In this document: one piece after another, positions 11,517 to 21,949 of the stretch
How the letters are laid out: the number at the start of each line of letters is the position of its first letter
How positions within the stretch are numbered: the first letter of the stretch is position 1
Origin: Haemaphysalis longicornis
Lineage: Eukaryota; Arthropoda; Arachnida; Ixodida; Ixodidae
DNA: 64,000 bases
Assembly: GCA_013339765.2 (NCBI GenBank)
Contig: CM023454.1
Span: 38,956,950 to 39,020,949 of the forward strand
Reading direction: 5' to 3'
Notes under the pieces: generated by a model
Databases searched by the model: none
What the model was told of the DNA's origin: nothing
Seen by the model: the letters and a program-made list of their open reading frames with translations, nothing else
Made by a program: the position numbers and the translations under genes

Positions 11517-11727
11517 TCGAAACTGTCTGCTGGTAGGTTAAATTTACATATGTTAATATTTCAATGGCGAACCTATAAAAATAAATCGGAAATCTACCGT
11601 GTCCAGTGATATACTATTACACGTCACACTTTATGACTGCACATGGTAGATTTCCGTTTTATTTTCATAGGTTCGCCATTACAAATATTAACATAGGTAA
11701 ATGTAACCTACCAGCAGACAGTTTCGA
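11517..11727. repeat. long hairpin (86-bp inverted arms, 38-bp loop) in an insertion
   Basis: The arm 11,517-11,602 is matched by its reverse complement at 11,641-11,727 with only a handful of mismatches. Both contain tcgaaactgtctgctggtag at the outer edge and ggaaatctacc at the inner edge. LINE sequence can be followed on either side (about 11.5 kb and from about 12.1 kb), so the hairpin and the AT-rich stretch to about 12,100 look like one insertion. A foldback or MITE-type element is the likeliest identity; no coding capacity is present. Confidence 0.7.
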
Positions 11728-12551
11728 GCACTATTTACAGGACTGCCCAATAACAAAGAAACACAGAAAAAGAACTTCTTATTATCCATAGAAATTTTCT
11801 CGTAAGAAGGAAATCAGAGCTAATAACACATACAGAAACGTAAAAAGTTAAGAAGAAAAGACTACTAATTAACGCTACTATTCAAAAATATTAAACCTAA
11901 AATATTTTGTAACAACTTCACACACACGCAGAAACAAAGTCCGCGACAAATAACGCGATAATAACTTTTACATCTTTCGTATTTACCTATGCTCTGTAGT
12001 GAGTCATTTTCTGTGTAATAATCTTGTTTAATTACCTTTTTTACATTTTTAAAATTTATTATCCAAGCACCCATCTTCAATGTACATATTTACCCGTTAT
12101 ACCTCGGTGGAACTTGAAGGGTTTCAGTTCATGAACCCGTTTAATAAAGTTCTGTTGCTGCAGTTGCTGCAGTGCTTGTCGTTCTTGCGTTGGCTGCCGT
12201 GCTTGCTTGGTCTGCTGCGCTTGTAATGTATGAAGCAGCTGGCTGATCATCTTCATCTCTTTAGCCGTGTTCTGTATTGTGCTTTGTAACTTGTGTTCTC
12301 CTTATGTAGTTAATCCACTTCGTTCTGAATTGCCATATTTTGAGTTGTATTGATGTTACTTGGCGTGGATGAACGCGTCGTGGACTCCTTCCTTTCAGCG
12401 TCATACTGTACGATCCGTGTGCCGCTCCCCCTTGTCCTTGGACTTTGACCTGCCTCTCCTCTGGTCTTTTTTTTACTCGCGCTGAGATAGGATCTAGTCC
12501 TGCTCACGGAGGGTGGTTGTCTTCCTTGGCCCCTGTTGGACGGTGGGCTTT

Positions 12552-13370
12552 TTAATTCGGGGAAACTGCTTGGAGCGAGGCTCTCCCGCTCCTTACTCTG
12601 TCGTTTTCCCTCTGGTTATTTGTTTGGCCATCTTCGCTTGGGAACAACGTAAGGAGTCGCGTATCTATTTCTGCCACCGTAGGGTCTGGTGGGATGAGGT
12701 CCATTGCACAGCTACACTTTGGCTTGCAGGTCTCGGCGTGTTCTTTCTTCGGATTCTTCAACCCGCAGTCCGCACACATTTGTACGTTTGGCATAAGGCA
12801 GACATCTCTACTGTGAGCGACTTCAGCGCTTGTCGTGAAGAAATTGAATTGCTTCCTATAAAGGGGCGAATCTAAGATGCTAGGTGTGTAATGCCCTTGC
12901 CGGGGAACCCTGTCTCCTTCAAAGGACACGATGATGAAAGGCGTGTTACCGATCCTCCTGACCAAGATCACCGTTGGGTTCCTGTGGGTTATCAACTTGG
13001 CTAAGATAGTTTCCCGCAAGTGGGAAAACGCCGTGTTGTGAATCACGCCGTTCGTTGATCCCTCGGGTACCGTGGCGTATGCTCCCACCTCGTGTTTCCT
13101 GCCACTGATCTCGATATCCTTCATCTTCGACTACTTGCGTTCAAGGTCCGCGTCTCGTGTGCTGACGATGATAATACTTTGCTATTTCTTAGCCATGAAA
13201 GCATCGTGCTTCTCTTCGGTTATTGGTATGCCCGCTGCCCTTGTGATAGCCGCCTCCTTAGCAGGGTGTGGGGACTTCGCCATGCAGAGTCCACCACGCA
13301 GTCGTACTACGATTTTGCCATCTTCCTTTGGTAAGTTTGTGTTCACTCTTGCCGCAATCGTAGCCATGGC
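12552..13370 (-). pseudogene. LINE ORF1 (gag-like) with CCHC zinc knuckle
   Basis: An N-terminal piece at 13,367-13,182 reads LPKEDGKIVVRLRGGLCMAK, the opening of ORF1 in tick I-type LINEs (KIVIRPRGGL-like). The main 190-codon frame at 13,124-12,552 follows. At residues 117-133 it contains a C-x2-C-x8-H-x3-C arrangement (CADCGLKNPKKEHAETC) and then further Cys residues (KPKCSCA), giving nucleic-acid-binding knuckles. ORF1 of this clade binds element RNA. One frameshift separates the two pieces. Confidence 0.65.
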
Positions 13371-13796
13371 CGCCGCTCTTCTTGCAAACGTTTTAGTTGG
13401 TGTTAGACTACTTCCGTCTGTTCTTGTGATTCTGACGTCACTTCCTCCTCAACACTTGTGACCTCTACGCACATCCGGCCCGTGTCATCAGTAATGAGGA
13501 CACGTGAATCCGCAGGGTCGGTCGTCATGGTCTCTGCTTCAGCCAGCGTTGAGCTTAGCGTTAGCGCGGGCGGAATATTTCCGCCATGTATTTCGCTTCC
13601 AGTCGGTTATGCTTAGCACAGAACAGGATTTTGGCGCAGGAAAATACCGAACAGGTTCCAAAAAAATTGTACGTTATTGAAAAACTCGGTATCGGCGTAT
13701 GCGCAATAACCTTCTGGAACCACTGGTAAAAAAATCTTTGCGATATAAATAATTATCGTCTTGCAAATTGTCGTTTTACCGGAGCCGAAGGAGACA

Positions 13797-13894
13797 CGTC
13801 TGCACCCATCGTCGTGTCTGCACCCATCTGTCTGCACCTGTCTGCACCTGTCTGCACGTCTGCACGCATCTGCACCCATCGTCTGCACCCATCT
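13797..13894 (+). repeat. TCTGCAC minisatellite
   Basis: About 98 bases made of eight TCTGCAC-type cores separated by short CCATC, CTG or CG spacers (periods of about 10-18 bases). Flanks are single-copy in this window. It is a degenerate tandem repeat; no function is suggested. Confidence 0.75.
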
Positions 13895-16049
13895 TCTCTC
13901 TGTGGATGTTGAGAAATTTGGGGACCTATATAGCAGATAAAATCAGTCCCACAGGTTTTCAATTTTATGAGAGTCTTACGGTCCTACGAAACGCTCAAGA
14001 AACTCTCTAATTCCAAGGAAACTCTCTAAGCAATAACTCGAGCCAGCGTAGCGTTTTTGGAAACATAGCAATGGAAACACTTCAAACGAGAAACTGGAAG
14101 ATTTAAAGTATTGTGATTTCTATCAAAACTCTTAAACGACGCTTGGCGATTTTTAAGTTACCGAAGAAACAACAACTCTGGGTTATGTTCTACAATGAGT
14201 GGTTTGAAAGATCTAATAATTATTTGTAGCCACCGTATACTTCACCCCAGCGAAGTCAAAGACGTCGTAACAAAATTTCGAGAACTATTGTGGGTGTAAA
14301 AGACCCGTGAGCGCGCACAATCTGTCATTATAAATCCACGGCTTGCCTAAAATTGAGAACATTGCTGCTGCCGCAGCTGCAGCACGCAGCAGGCTTACAG
14401 ACTTAAAAATTCGGGTCTGACGTCATCGGGATGGTGTTTGACACCAGTGCTGGTTAAAGAGTGAGAAACAAAAAGCTACAGTCTTCTGGTAACGTGTGCC
14501 AGAATGAGAGCTTGCACTTGAACAAAGTCTGTAGCTTCACCACCTGCTCATTCCTAACTGCCATGATGCGATTTATAGAGCACATAAAAGTGCCCACCAC
14601 CATCAACTCTGAAAAAGGCAATATTTCTTGACGCGTGACCTGAAAGATTACACTGCTCCTGAAGACGGTTGCTTCGCTAGAAAACTCGTGATGACTTGTT
14701 TGTTTTACGCAGAAGCTGCACACTCCTGCTGACGAGTTTCAGTAAACATTTCTTGGCAGCATGAAGCGAGCACTTTTAACTGGTCTCAGAAGAGTTTTAT
14801 TGGGTGCAAAACCCTTAAACACTATACTATGCAAAATAATGTTGTCCTTGTTTCGCCCAAATCTTCAATTGATTTTACCGTAAGACACGTTTTGACCGCC
14901 GCTCACTTTTTCGTAGGTGACTGTTTCTTCGACTGACTGCTTTCCTCGCCGTTTCAGGCGACCTATTGAAACAAGGTGCTACCGACATCACAAAAATTGC
15001 TACTATCAAGGCGCGCTTATGAATACATTTTGGACGCAATTGGAGCAGGGGCAGCAAAACGATTCTAGTCGGTGCTCATTGGTATAATTGTGGCAAAAAC
15101 TACCCGAACTTGGCAGAAAACAAAATACAACAGACAAATGAGTAGAGAAGACAAAAACGTTCGGAGCGCGGCGTGTCCCGCGTTATCGTGCTTCGTAGTT
15201 TTTCATAGTGGAAGAAACGTTTTTAATGGTGTGTAGCATTGATATATGCCATGAAGCAATAAGAAAAATGATAAGCCCATAGCCCATCAGACAAGGCTTT
15301 ATAATACCTAAACTGATATCTGCAACCTCTATATTTTACGCCACGAGTATGTATGTAATCACCAGCGTTACGTTTTAAAGTTTTTGGAAGTTCCGTAGAC
15401 AACCGGTTATGAAATATACAGTTATTTTTTAAAGAATACAATCATTACAAAGAAATTAACAAAAGTTATTTAGAAGTATTTTATTATTCTGGGAGGAGCA
15501 AATGGCTTATTTTGTGATAATTTGAGTGGCCGAGTGGAAAGAAAAGAAAAGGGCAAGAAAATGGTTTTCCAGATGTTGGTGATAGAGAATATGATCTTCA
15601 TGCAAAGTATTATAAAAATGGCGGGGATATATTATTCTCCTTAAGTTTTTGCATTACCCAGGGACAATATTTGCGTCTCTACACGTACGGTCCACTTTCC
15701 CTTCCTATTGGGTTTTACAATGGGTGATTCCATTGTAAGACCCTCGAATTTGGTTAGGGAATCTGTTTTCTTTTATGCTATCGTCACCGCTCGTAAAAAG
15801 CGTTCCAACACACCATTTTAAAAATTTTAGAAATATTTCAATGCCTATTTGGTTATCATAAGACACAAAACTCTATTTGAATGACATGATAGATTCGCTT
15901 CCGGAGTGCAACTGCACGGGAACATCCAGAACAAAATTTTAACATTTTTTTTTTATTTTTCGACACATTGATCGCTTGCCTACATATATGCTTTTTAGAC
16001 GTACGCACAGGCATTTTACAGGCCATCTCCTCGCGGACATCAGGCACAA
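13895..16049. other. no recognisable gene
   Basis: AT-leaning non-coding DNA. Open frames are all short, and none resembles a known family. I see no terminal repeats or SINE boxes here. Confidence 0.5.
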
Positions 16050-16054
16050 AATAT

Positions 16055-16480
16055 TGCGCGATCCATGCATGAGTTTGTTTATTTATTGTTTGTTTTGACT
16101 GCCGGGCCAAGCCCGGCTGTGTTATCTGCGTTCCAAGCTAAGCGCAAGCGCGTCATCCAATCTTTATTTTTATGCCGCACGGGCTATCACATTCAGATAA
16201 GCAGACTGTTTCGCCCTAACGTCACTAGCCCAGAATAATCTTCTGTGATCTACAATGTTCTCGATGTTAATCGACGGATTCCAGAAACACTCCCACCGAA
16301 AGATAAAAGCCTGCAGAGCAGACGCCCCGGCATTTGATTCGACGACACTCGCATGCGCAAGTCACTTTGTTGACCGCTGCTTCACCGCCTCTGCATGCTT
16401 TAGTTGTAGGGGGACATAAGTTTACTCCAATAAACTTGTTTCTCCTTCAACACAACTGCCTCGTCCTTGGCTTCATGACA
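16055..16480 (+). repeat. 5' LTR of Ty3 element 1
   Basis: Shares with 19,796-20,212 the long stretches caagcccggctgtgttatc, ctttatttttatgccgcacg, aagataaaagcctgcagagc and ccaataaacttgtttctcc. A TATA-like gataaaag lies at about 16,302 and a poly(A) signal AATAAA at 16,429-16,434, as expected for U3 and R. The end reads TTCATGACA. The next bases, TGGTAGGTGCC from 16,483, are a possible primer-binding site, but I cannot name the tRNA. Confidence 0.8.
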
Positions 16481-16504
16481 TCTGGTAGGTGCCGGGTACT
16501 CACC

Positions 16505-17520
16505 CTTTATGCTCTGCCAAATCGCGAAGCCAGTCCTACTAGATCCAGCCGCCGACTGCAAGGAATGAACTGCCGCCGACTGCCAGAAGGGCCCAAGGGA
16601 ATGAATGCAGCCACCAACACAATGGTGCGAGAAACAACGTCGCCGATCGTCCTGCAGCTGCCCCAAGAACTCCCTCCTTCCGGGGATACCCACACTGAAG
16701 ACCCCAAGGAATGGTTGGAGAAGCTGGAACGCATCCGCATCTTCAACAGTTTGGACAAGGAAGAAACGTTCCGGCATGTCTTTTACTTGGAAGATGCAGC
16801 TCGAACTCCGTTCGAGAACCATGAGAGCTCTTTGACCAACTGCACTTAATTAAAAGTGAGTTGCTGAAGACCTTCACTACCGTTGTGAGAAAATAGCGAG
16901 CTGCGCTTTTGCTTGAAATTCGAACGCAGCACCCCAACTAAGGTGTCGTGATCCTTCATTTAGGAGAGGAAGCGACTCTTTCGCCGTGCGGACCCCAAAA
17001 TTACCGAAGAAAAGAAGCTGAGGTTTCTCAGCTAGTAGTGAAGCAAGAGCTTTTTGCTTGTCTTGTCCGTAACCAGCCGAAGACGGTGGCTCAATTCGCG
17101 TCTGAGGCGGCCGCGGTAGAGAAGACGCTTGAAGTTTCAACGAGGCAGTACGACCGCCCATCCAATTCGACGGTTTCGGAGACGATCGGTGCCGGTGCCA
17201 TTAGCTCCGACACACTACGCGAGGCCATCCGTGAAGTGGTGAGGGGTAAGCTGCGAAAACTTTTCCCGACGACGCCAGCGACCCCAAGTCGCTTGTCTAA
17301 GTGACGTTATCAAGGGAAGAAGTTCAAAACGCTTTGGGAAATTCTGTGCCATCCGAAGTACACTGCGATCCCCAAGCTATGACGTACTCCGCGGCTGTTC
17401 GTCGACCCCGCCCTGCTCCAACACGTCTTCAAGAGGCCCCGCCCTACCGCCGCTCATTGTCGCCCGCCCAACCCCCTGTAGTACAAAACCAGACGCCGAG
17501 GAAGACTGACGTACCCGTAC
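16505..17520 (+). pseudogene. Ty3 gag remnant
   Basis: The capsid-like core reads DPKEWLEKLERIRIFNSLDK, then FRHVFYLEDAARTPFENHE near 16,700-16,830. This matches the Ty3 gag pattern of tick elements (W-L-x3-E-R, LEDAARTWFENHE). After a stop, a second part at about 17,030-17,300 carries ARTI-ERAL-like and LREAIREVVR helices. The proline-rich tail runs to about 17,520 (MTYSAAVRRPRPAP, then RKTDV). The CCHC knuckle expected after RKTDV is absent because the internal deletion starts here. Confidence 0.65.
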
Positions 17521-17779
17521 CAGTCGCCGCACCACCGTAGCAGTGCTGACGTTGCCCGTGAAAGGTCCCCCAGCCCCAACGGGGGAAACTAAAGGCAGAA
17601 ACTTCTGGAGGTGAAGTTGCACAAGGGCAGAAAAACGAAAACCCTCCAACGACGCAACAATTCGCCGAAGACTAACTCACGACATGCCCTCATCCTGACC
17701 ACCCTACCTAACACGTCGTGGGACACGTCGTCAACGCCGCGGGAGTCCTGCCTGACCCGGCGAAAACATCATCCATAGT

Positions 17780-18440
17780 GAACTTCCCATAGACCTAAAG
17801 ACAAAAAGGGCGTGCGAAGATTTCTCGGACTATGCGCATAGTGCCGCCGCTTCCTCGCAAACTTCGCACGCATTGCAGAGCCACTCACGCGCCTAACAAA
17901 AGATAGCACCCCCGTCACATATGAAAACGCCCCAGAGAAAAAAATTTGCGAGCTTTCTACAACGTCTGAAAAACCCGCCAGTGCTCGCTCATTGCGGCGA
18001 AAACGCCGAAACGGAAATGAACACCGACGCCAGCGATATAGGGGTGGGTGCCTTTCTCGTCCAACAGCAAAGCGGTTGCGAAAAAGTAATCGCCTTTGCC
18101 AGCCGTGGTCTGTCGAAGGATGAGAAAAATTACTCAGCCCCTGAAAAAGAGTGCCTCGCAAATGTATGGTATATTTCAAAATTTCGCCCATACGTGTATG
18201 GCAGACCATTCAAGGTTGTGACAGACCACCATACGCTGTGTTGGCTCGCCAATTTGAACGACCCTTCTGGCCATCTTGGGTGGTGGAGATTGTGCCTGCA
18301 AGAGTTGGACGTTCATATCTTCTACAAATCCTGCAGGAAACACTCAGACGCCGACTCCTGTCCCGCGCCCACGTCGACCCACCACCAGAAGACACTGATG
18401 AAGACAGCGCGTTCTTTGAACTATCAGAGCGAGCGGCCTA
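17780..18440 (+). pseudogene. Ty3 RT thumb and RNase H remnant
   Basis: Near 17,800-17,950, in shifted frames, come the thumb blocks VRRFLGLCA, LANFARIAEPLTRLT and TPVTYENAPEKK. RNase H follows from about 18,010: NTDASDIGVGAFLVQQ with the first catalytic Asp, then FASRGLSKDEKNYSAPEKEC with the Glu, then VVTDHHTLCWLANL with the next Asp. The late segment shows ADSCPAP where most relatives have ADALSR. Fingers and palm of RT, including YXDD, are deleted. Confidence 0.75.
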
Positions 18441-18479
18441 GCCACCCAGGAGCGTGCCGACCTCGACCTGCGCGTCATG

Positions 18480-19710
18480 ATTGACTACCTCGAAGGACGA
18501 TATGTCGCTGTGCCTAGCGTGTTCAAGCTGATTTTACCAGCATTCAGCCTAAAAAACGCCGTCCTCGTAACGAAGAATTTCAGCCCCGGAACAAGAACTA
18601 ATTATCTAGTTGTCATCCCCGCAGAGCTTCGTGACGAAATTTTGCAAGCGTGCCAAGACTTCCAGACATGCGTGTCTTCCGGACATCGCGGCACAGCTCG
18701 CACTATTGCAAAAATCAAGGCGAAGTACTTCTGGCCCGCCTTACATCCGACGTCACCCAATACGTTCGGAGCTGCCGTGACTGCCAGCGACGAAAACCTC
18801 CGCCGTCAAGACCCGCCGGCTTTCTGCAACCGATCGCCGTCCCGTCGAGGCCCTTTCAACAGATTGGAATGAACCTTCTAGTCCCGTTCCCTACATCACA
18901 ATCACAGAACAAGTGGATTGTTGTAGCGACCGACTACATGACGCGCTACGCAGAGACCGCCGCTCTTCCGAAGAGGACTGCACAAGAAGTCGCAAAGTTC
19001 TTCATAAACCAAGTTGTGCTGTGACATGGAGCCCCTGAAGCCCTAATCACGGACCGCGGAACGGCCTTCACTGCGGAGCTTATGCAAGCAATCTTACGCT
19101 ACAGCAACACGGATAACCGAAGAACGACGGCGTAGCACCCCCAAACAAACGGACTAACGGAACGTATGAACAATGACGATCGCGGATATGCGATCAATGT
19201 ACGTCAACGTGGAATATAAGACTTGGCACGAAGTGCTCCCGTATGTCACGTTTGCGTACAACACGGCTTTCCAGGAAACAACGGAAATGACGCTCGTTCG
19301 AGCTTGTCTATGGAAGACTGCCGACTACGATGGTCGACGCCATGCTTCCGCATGTAGAAGACGACTACCTCAACCCCGACGTCCAAGGATACCTTCAGCC
19401 TGAGGAAGAGGCCCGCCAGCGCACTCGAGTTTGTACAACACACCAGCAGCTGGTGGATGCCCGGCCTATAAACCTCCGACGCCGAAACGTCGAGTATCAC
19501 CCAGAGGACCGCGTTTGGGTTTGGACTCCCATCCGCTGACGCGGAATCAGTGAGAAGCCTCTGCGACGTTATTTCGGACCCTATTATATACTAGGACGTG
19601 TCGGCCAACCTACCTACGAGGTGATCTCCGATGGTGATCCTGGAACGTCACGACGACGCACGTGGCCCAAAATCGTCCACGTGGTTCGCTTGAAACCTTA
19701 CTATGCAAGG
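18480..19710 (+). pseudogene. Ty3 integrase remnant
   Basis: The zinc-binding part is near 18,660-18,800 (the CRDCQRRK end is clear; the His pair is frameshifted). The core starts QQIGMNLLVPFP, where the first catalytic Asp of the DDE triad is Asn. ITDRGTAFTAEL near 19,050 keeps the second Asp. QTNGLTERMN near 19,140 keeps the Glu. Distal blocks include YVTFAYNTAFQETT and, at 19,500-19,708, a WTPIR...LRRYFGPYY...VHVVRLKPYYAR C-terminus. At least four stops or shifts interrupt it. Confidence 0.75.
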
Positions 19711-19781
19711 TGACGAACTTTTTTTCTGTCGTTTGTTCGGACTGTCTTTTATTTTGGCATCAGGCTCGATGCACTCTTAAC

Positions 19782-19792
19782 GGGGGGGGGGG
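19782..19792 (+). promoter_or_regulatory. polypurine tract of Ty3 element 1
   Basis: An uninterrupted run of 11 G lies three bases upstream of the 3' LTR start. Its position and composition fit the plus-strand priming tract. Confidence 0.65.
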
Positions 19793-19795
19793 TAA

Positions 19796-20212
19796 TGCCG
19801 GAAACCATGTATGGGTTTCTTTATTTATTGTTTGTTTTTCTTTGGGGGCAAGCCCGGCTGTGTTATCGGCGTTCCAAGCAAAGCGCGTCTTCCACTCTTT
19901 ATTTTTATGCCGCACGGGCTATCAGATTCAGATGAGCAGTGTTTTGCCTTATTGTCGCCTGCCCAGAATAATCTGTGATCTACAATGTTCTGGATGTGAA
20001 TCGACGGTTCCAGAAACTCTCGCGCCGAAAGATAAAAGCCTGCAGAGCATACGGCGCGGCATTTGATTCGACGACACTCGCCTGCAGAAGTCACATTGTT
20101 GACCGCTTCTTCGTCGCCTCTGTATTCTTTTGAGTTGTTAGGGGACCACAAGTTCGCTCCAATAAACTTGTTTCTCCCTTCAAGAAAACTGCGTCGTCCT
20201 TGGCTTCGTGAG
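19796..20212 (+). repeat. 3' LTR of Ty3 element 1
   Basis: Partner of the LTR at 16,055. It has the same TATA-like gataaaag (about 20,032) and the AATAAA at 20,161-20,166. The last bases read TTCGTGAG and are followed at once by the AATAT target duplication. Confidence 0.8.
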
Positions 20213-20217
20213 AATAT

Positions 20218-20640
20218 TAACCCCCTACTCCACTCGACGAAACAGAATAGTGTAGTGTTCGACTTTTGTTCAATTTGGTTGCGTCCTTGTGCAACACTTC
20301 TATCAGAACGTTAGCACGATTTGTATAATGCCGCAAGGTTCAAGAGCTGCTGCGAGTGTCCAATAAGAGTATTAAATACCATACAACTGTCTTTGCAGCT
20401 GTTGTAAACAAAAGCATACAAATATAAACAAAACATAAACAGCAAAAATGATTGTTACATCAAAACAAAAAAAGCCATTCAGTTGCATTAGGCCTACAAT
20501 ATAAAGCCAAATCGCCAAGTATTAAAAAATGTGCAAAACGTAACAATCATATGTAGATATGCGCAGGGAGCTGGGTTTCAAACTTCAACAAATTATGTAT
20601 GAGTAAAAACATGTAGGGCCGATAAAATATAAAATAATAT
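20218..20640. other. no recognisable feature
   Basis: AT-rich spacer between two Ty3 elements; nothing recognisable. Confidence 0.5.
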
Positions 20641-20905
20641 ATTGACGCGTGGATGTAGGGTTAAGCGGAGCCATCCTCTGTTTGAGGTGTGTACCAGTCA
20701 CTGTGCTTGGTACAATCTCCGAGTGAGGGACACATGCCGTGTTGCTTGATTACCCTGTACTGTGATGACACCCACATAGATGCGTAGCCCTAGCCCGCGT
20801 GCTTCCTTCCGTCACCCCATTTTTTCATATCTGACATACAGTCTCGCCTTCTATTTTACCCACCCAGTATAAGAACTCAGTGCAACACCATATGGCTGAA
20901 TTTGC
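20641..20905 (+). repeat. probable 5' LTR of Ty3 element 2
   Basis: Paired by hand with 25,971-26,265 through a chain of short matches in the same order. Identity is moderate and the exact ends are uncertain. Confidence 0.45.
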
Positions 20906-21194
20906 CTGTGTGAATTGGGAGGCAACCCTGTGGAGGACCGGGCTTCCGGGTTCTATAAAGCTTAGATCCAAGCCGGGCACCAGACATGAAAGACCTAGTA
21001 CATTGACACTCCAGTGAACAGGCTCAGTCTTACCCCCAACTCTCAGGCCCTCATGGCAACTCGCCCCGGCGTCATCACATCAAGCTTAACTTCATGACCT
21101 CCAGTTATGGCCGCATCCCACGTAACACCGCGTCAGGCTCGCACCCTGTACCCGTCCCATGGGGATGTGTTCGAAGAAGTTACACTGTCTCAAG

Positions 21195-21293
21195 CCCTTC
21201 AACCGTCTTGCCAATTTTAACCAATGGGAAAATTACCACAGGCTACGCAACACCTACTTCTTGTTAGAGGACGGTTTTCGTGCATGATATGAG
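21195..21293 (+). pseudogene. Ty3 element 2 gag, 5' part
   Basis: One frame reads LKPFNRLANFNQWENYHRLR and then NTYFLLEDGFRA-stop-YE. This is the Ty3 gag core (FNxWxxxxxLRxxYFxLEDxARxWYE). The last two codons, TAT GAG, are where the BEL element entered. The matching continuation (NPESSFMTC) starts at 25,404. Confidence 0.6.
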
Positions 21294-21476
21294 TATTGAG
21301 ACAGCGAAGAGACCGAAACCCGCGTTACCAGTTCGAACACCTCCTCCTGGTTCTCTTCTTTCTTTATTGCGTGCACAAGCGCATACCCCGCTGCCCGCCC
21401 TCTTCGTCCTCTTCTCTAGTTGCGGCAGCGAGGCGCATGGGGCTTCCCGCCACTGCTTCCCGCGGGAAACTCAACA
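21294..21476 (-). repeat. 3' LTR of the BEL/Pao element
   Basis: On the minus strand it begins TGTTGAGTTTCCCGCGG and ends GTCTCAATA. It is the same length as the 5' LTR. An unusually long C/T-rich segment (Glu/Gly/Arg-rich if translated on the minus strand) is shared by both copies. The target duplication ATGAG adjoins it. Confidence 0.85.
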
Positions 21477-21487
21477 TCTCCCGGCCC
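21477..21487 (-). promoter_or_regulatory. polypurine tract of the BEL/Pao element
   Basis: The minus strand reads GGGCCGGGAGA immediately before the 3' LTR, purine-rich except for CC. Its position fits the plus-strand primer of the element. Confidence 0.5.
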
Positions 21488-21489
21488 GC

Positions 21490-21940
21490 GGAGTGGTCGC
21501 CCACCTCCAAGAAGTATAACCGCTGAGCAGCACGCGGTACTTGTTGGCCATTTGGGAAGGTGACTTTAAAGTATCTGTCGATGGCGTCCCTTCCAGAAAA
21601 CGCCTCAATGACTTTCCCGAGCTTCCATTGCAGCACCGGCACGTTGTCGTCCTTGAGGATCACCAAGTCGCCCAAACGTGGTCGGAATGTTAACGACGCG
21701 GGTAGTGAAGAGTGGAGCGTAGAAGAAGCAAATATTCTTCCTTCCAATGCTTCCATGGCCGGCGCCGAAGCTCATCTCTGTACTTCACCCTTCGTCACAG
21801 TCATGCGCGGCAGAGCTCGGCAAACAGTCGGCAGTTCGTGGTGGTAGTCCCACAGTGCGCTTGCCGGTTAGGAGCGCATCTATCACGGGCAGACTACTGA
21901 CCACTGGTTCCTCGTGATTCATAATGGGGGGCGGCGCAAC
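21490..21940 (-). pseudogene. BEL/Pao integrase C-terminal region (DUF5641-type)
   Basis: Resumes directly after the RTF1 piece with NHEEPVVSSLPVIDALLTGK and RTVGLPP, the family's EPLPLTPAHFLTGKR motif near the end of integrase. A shifted frame then gives WKHWKEEYLLLLR, followed by RPRLGDLVILKDDNVPVLQW, KLGKVIEAF and RYFKVTFPNGQQV, which is the C-terminal DUF5641 domain. The catalytic DDE core upstream is missing. One stop and at least two frame changes break it. Confidence 0.8.
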
Positions 21941-21949
21941 CGCAGCCGG

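Larger units (their letters stand above)
4850..13560 (-). mobile_element. I-clade LINE, full domain set, carrying three later insertions
   Basis: On the minus strand the pieces run from high to low coordinates in the order of an I-clade LINE: ORF1 with CCHC knuckles (13.4-12.55 kb), APE-type endonuclease (11.15-10.42 kb), reverse transcriptase (9.99-8.62 kb) and RNase H (5.78-5.13 kb). Between them lie sequences that do not belong: a hairpin-bearing block near 11.5-12.1 kb, a CR1/L2 3' fragment at 9.40-9.69 kb and a CR1 LINE at about 8.61-6.0 kb. Removing these leaves about 5.3 kb, the usual length for this clade. All domains have frameshifts and stops. The assignment to the I clade rests on the combination of ORF1 knuckles, APE endonuclease and RNase H. 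Confidence 0.7.
16055..20212 (+). mobile_element. Ty3/gypsy retrotransposon 1, internally deleted
   Basis: Paired LTRs (16,055-16,480 and 19,796-20,212) flank gag and pol remnants on the + strand. AATAT at 16,050-16,054 recurs at 20,213-20,217 as a 5-bp target duplication, which fixes both outer ends. Between the LTRs lie gag, the RT thumb, RNase H and integrase; the gag zinc knuckle, protease and most of RT are missing. The internal part is about 3.3 kb, well under a complete Ty3 element. LTR differences and many stops show an old copy. Confidence 0.85.

Noticed and set aside
13797..13894. Possible CRISPR-like array
   Set aside because: Units are too short and irregular, with no unique spacers, and the sequence is eukaryotic.
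13613..13962. Cys/Asp/Arg-rich repetitive peptide on the minus strand
   Set aside because: It is only a translation of the TCTGCAC minisatellite.
21364..21520. Open frames across the BEL LTRs encoding Glu/Gly/Arg-rich peptides
   Set aside because: The same frame occurs in both LTR copies and is a by-product of the GC-rich LTR sequence; it is a read-through of the LTR, not a gene.
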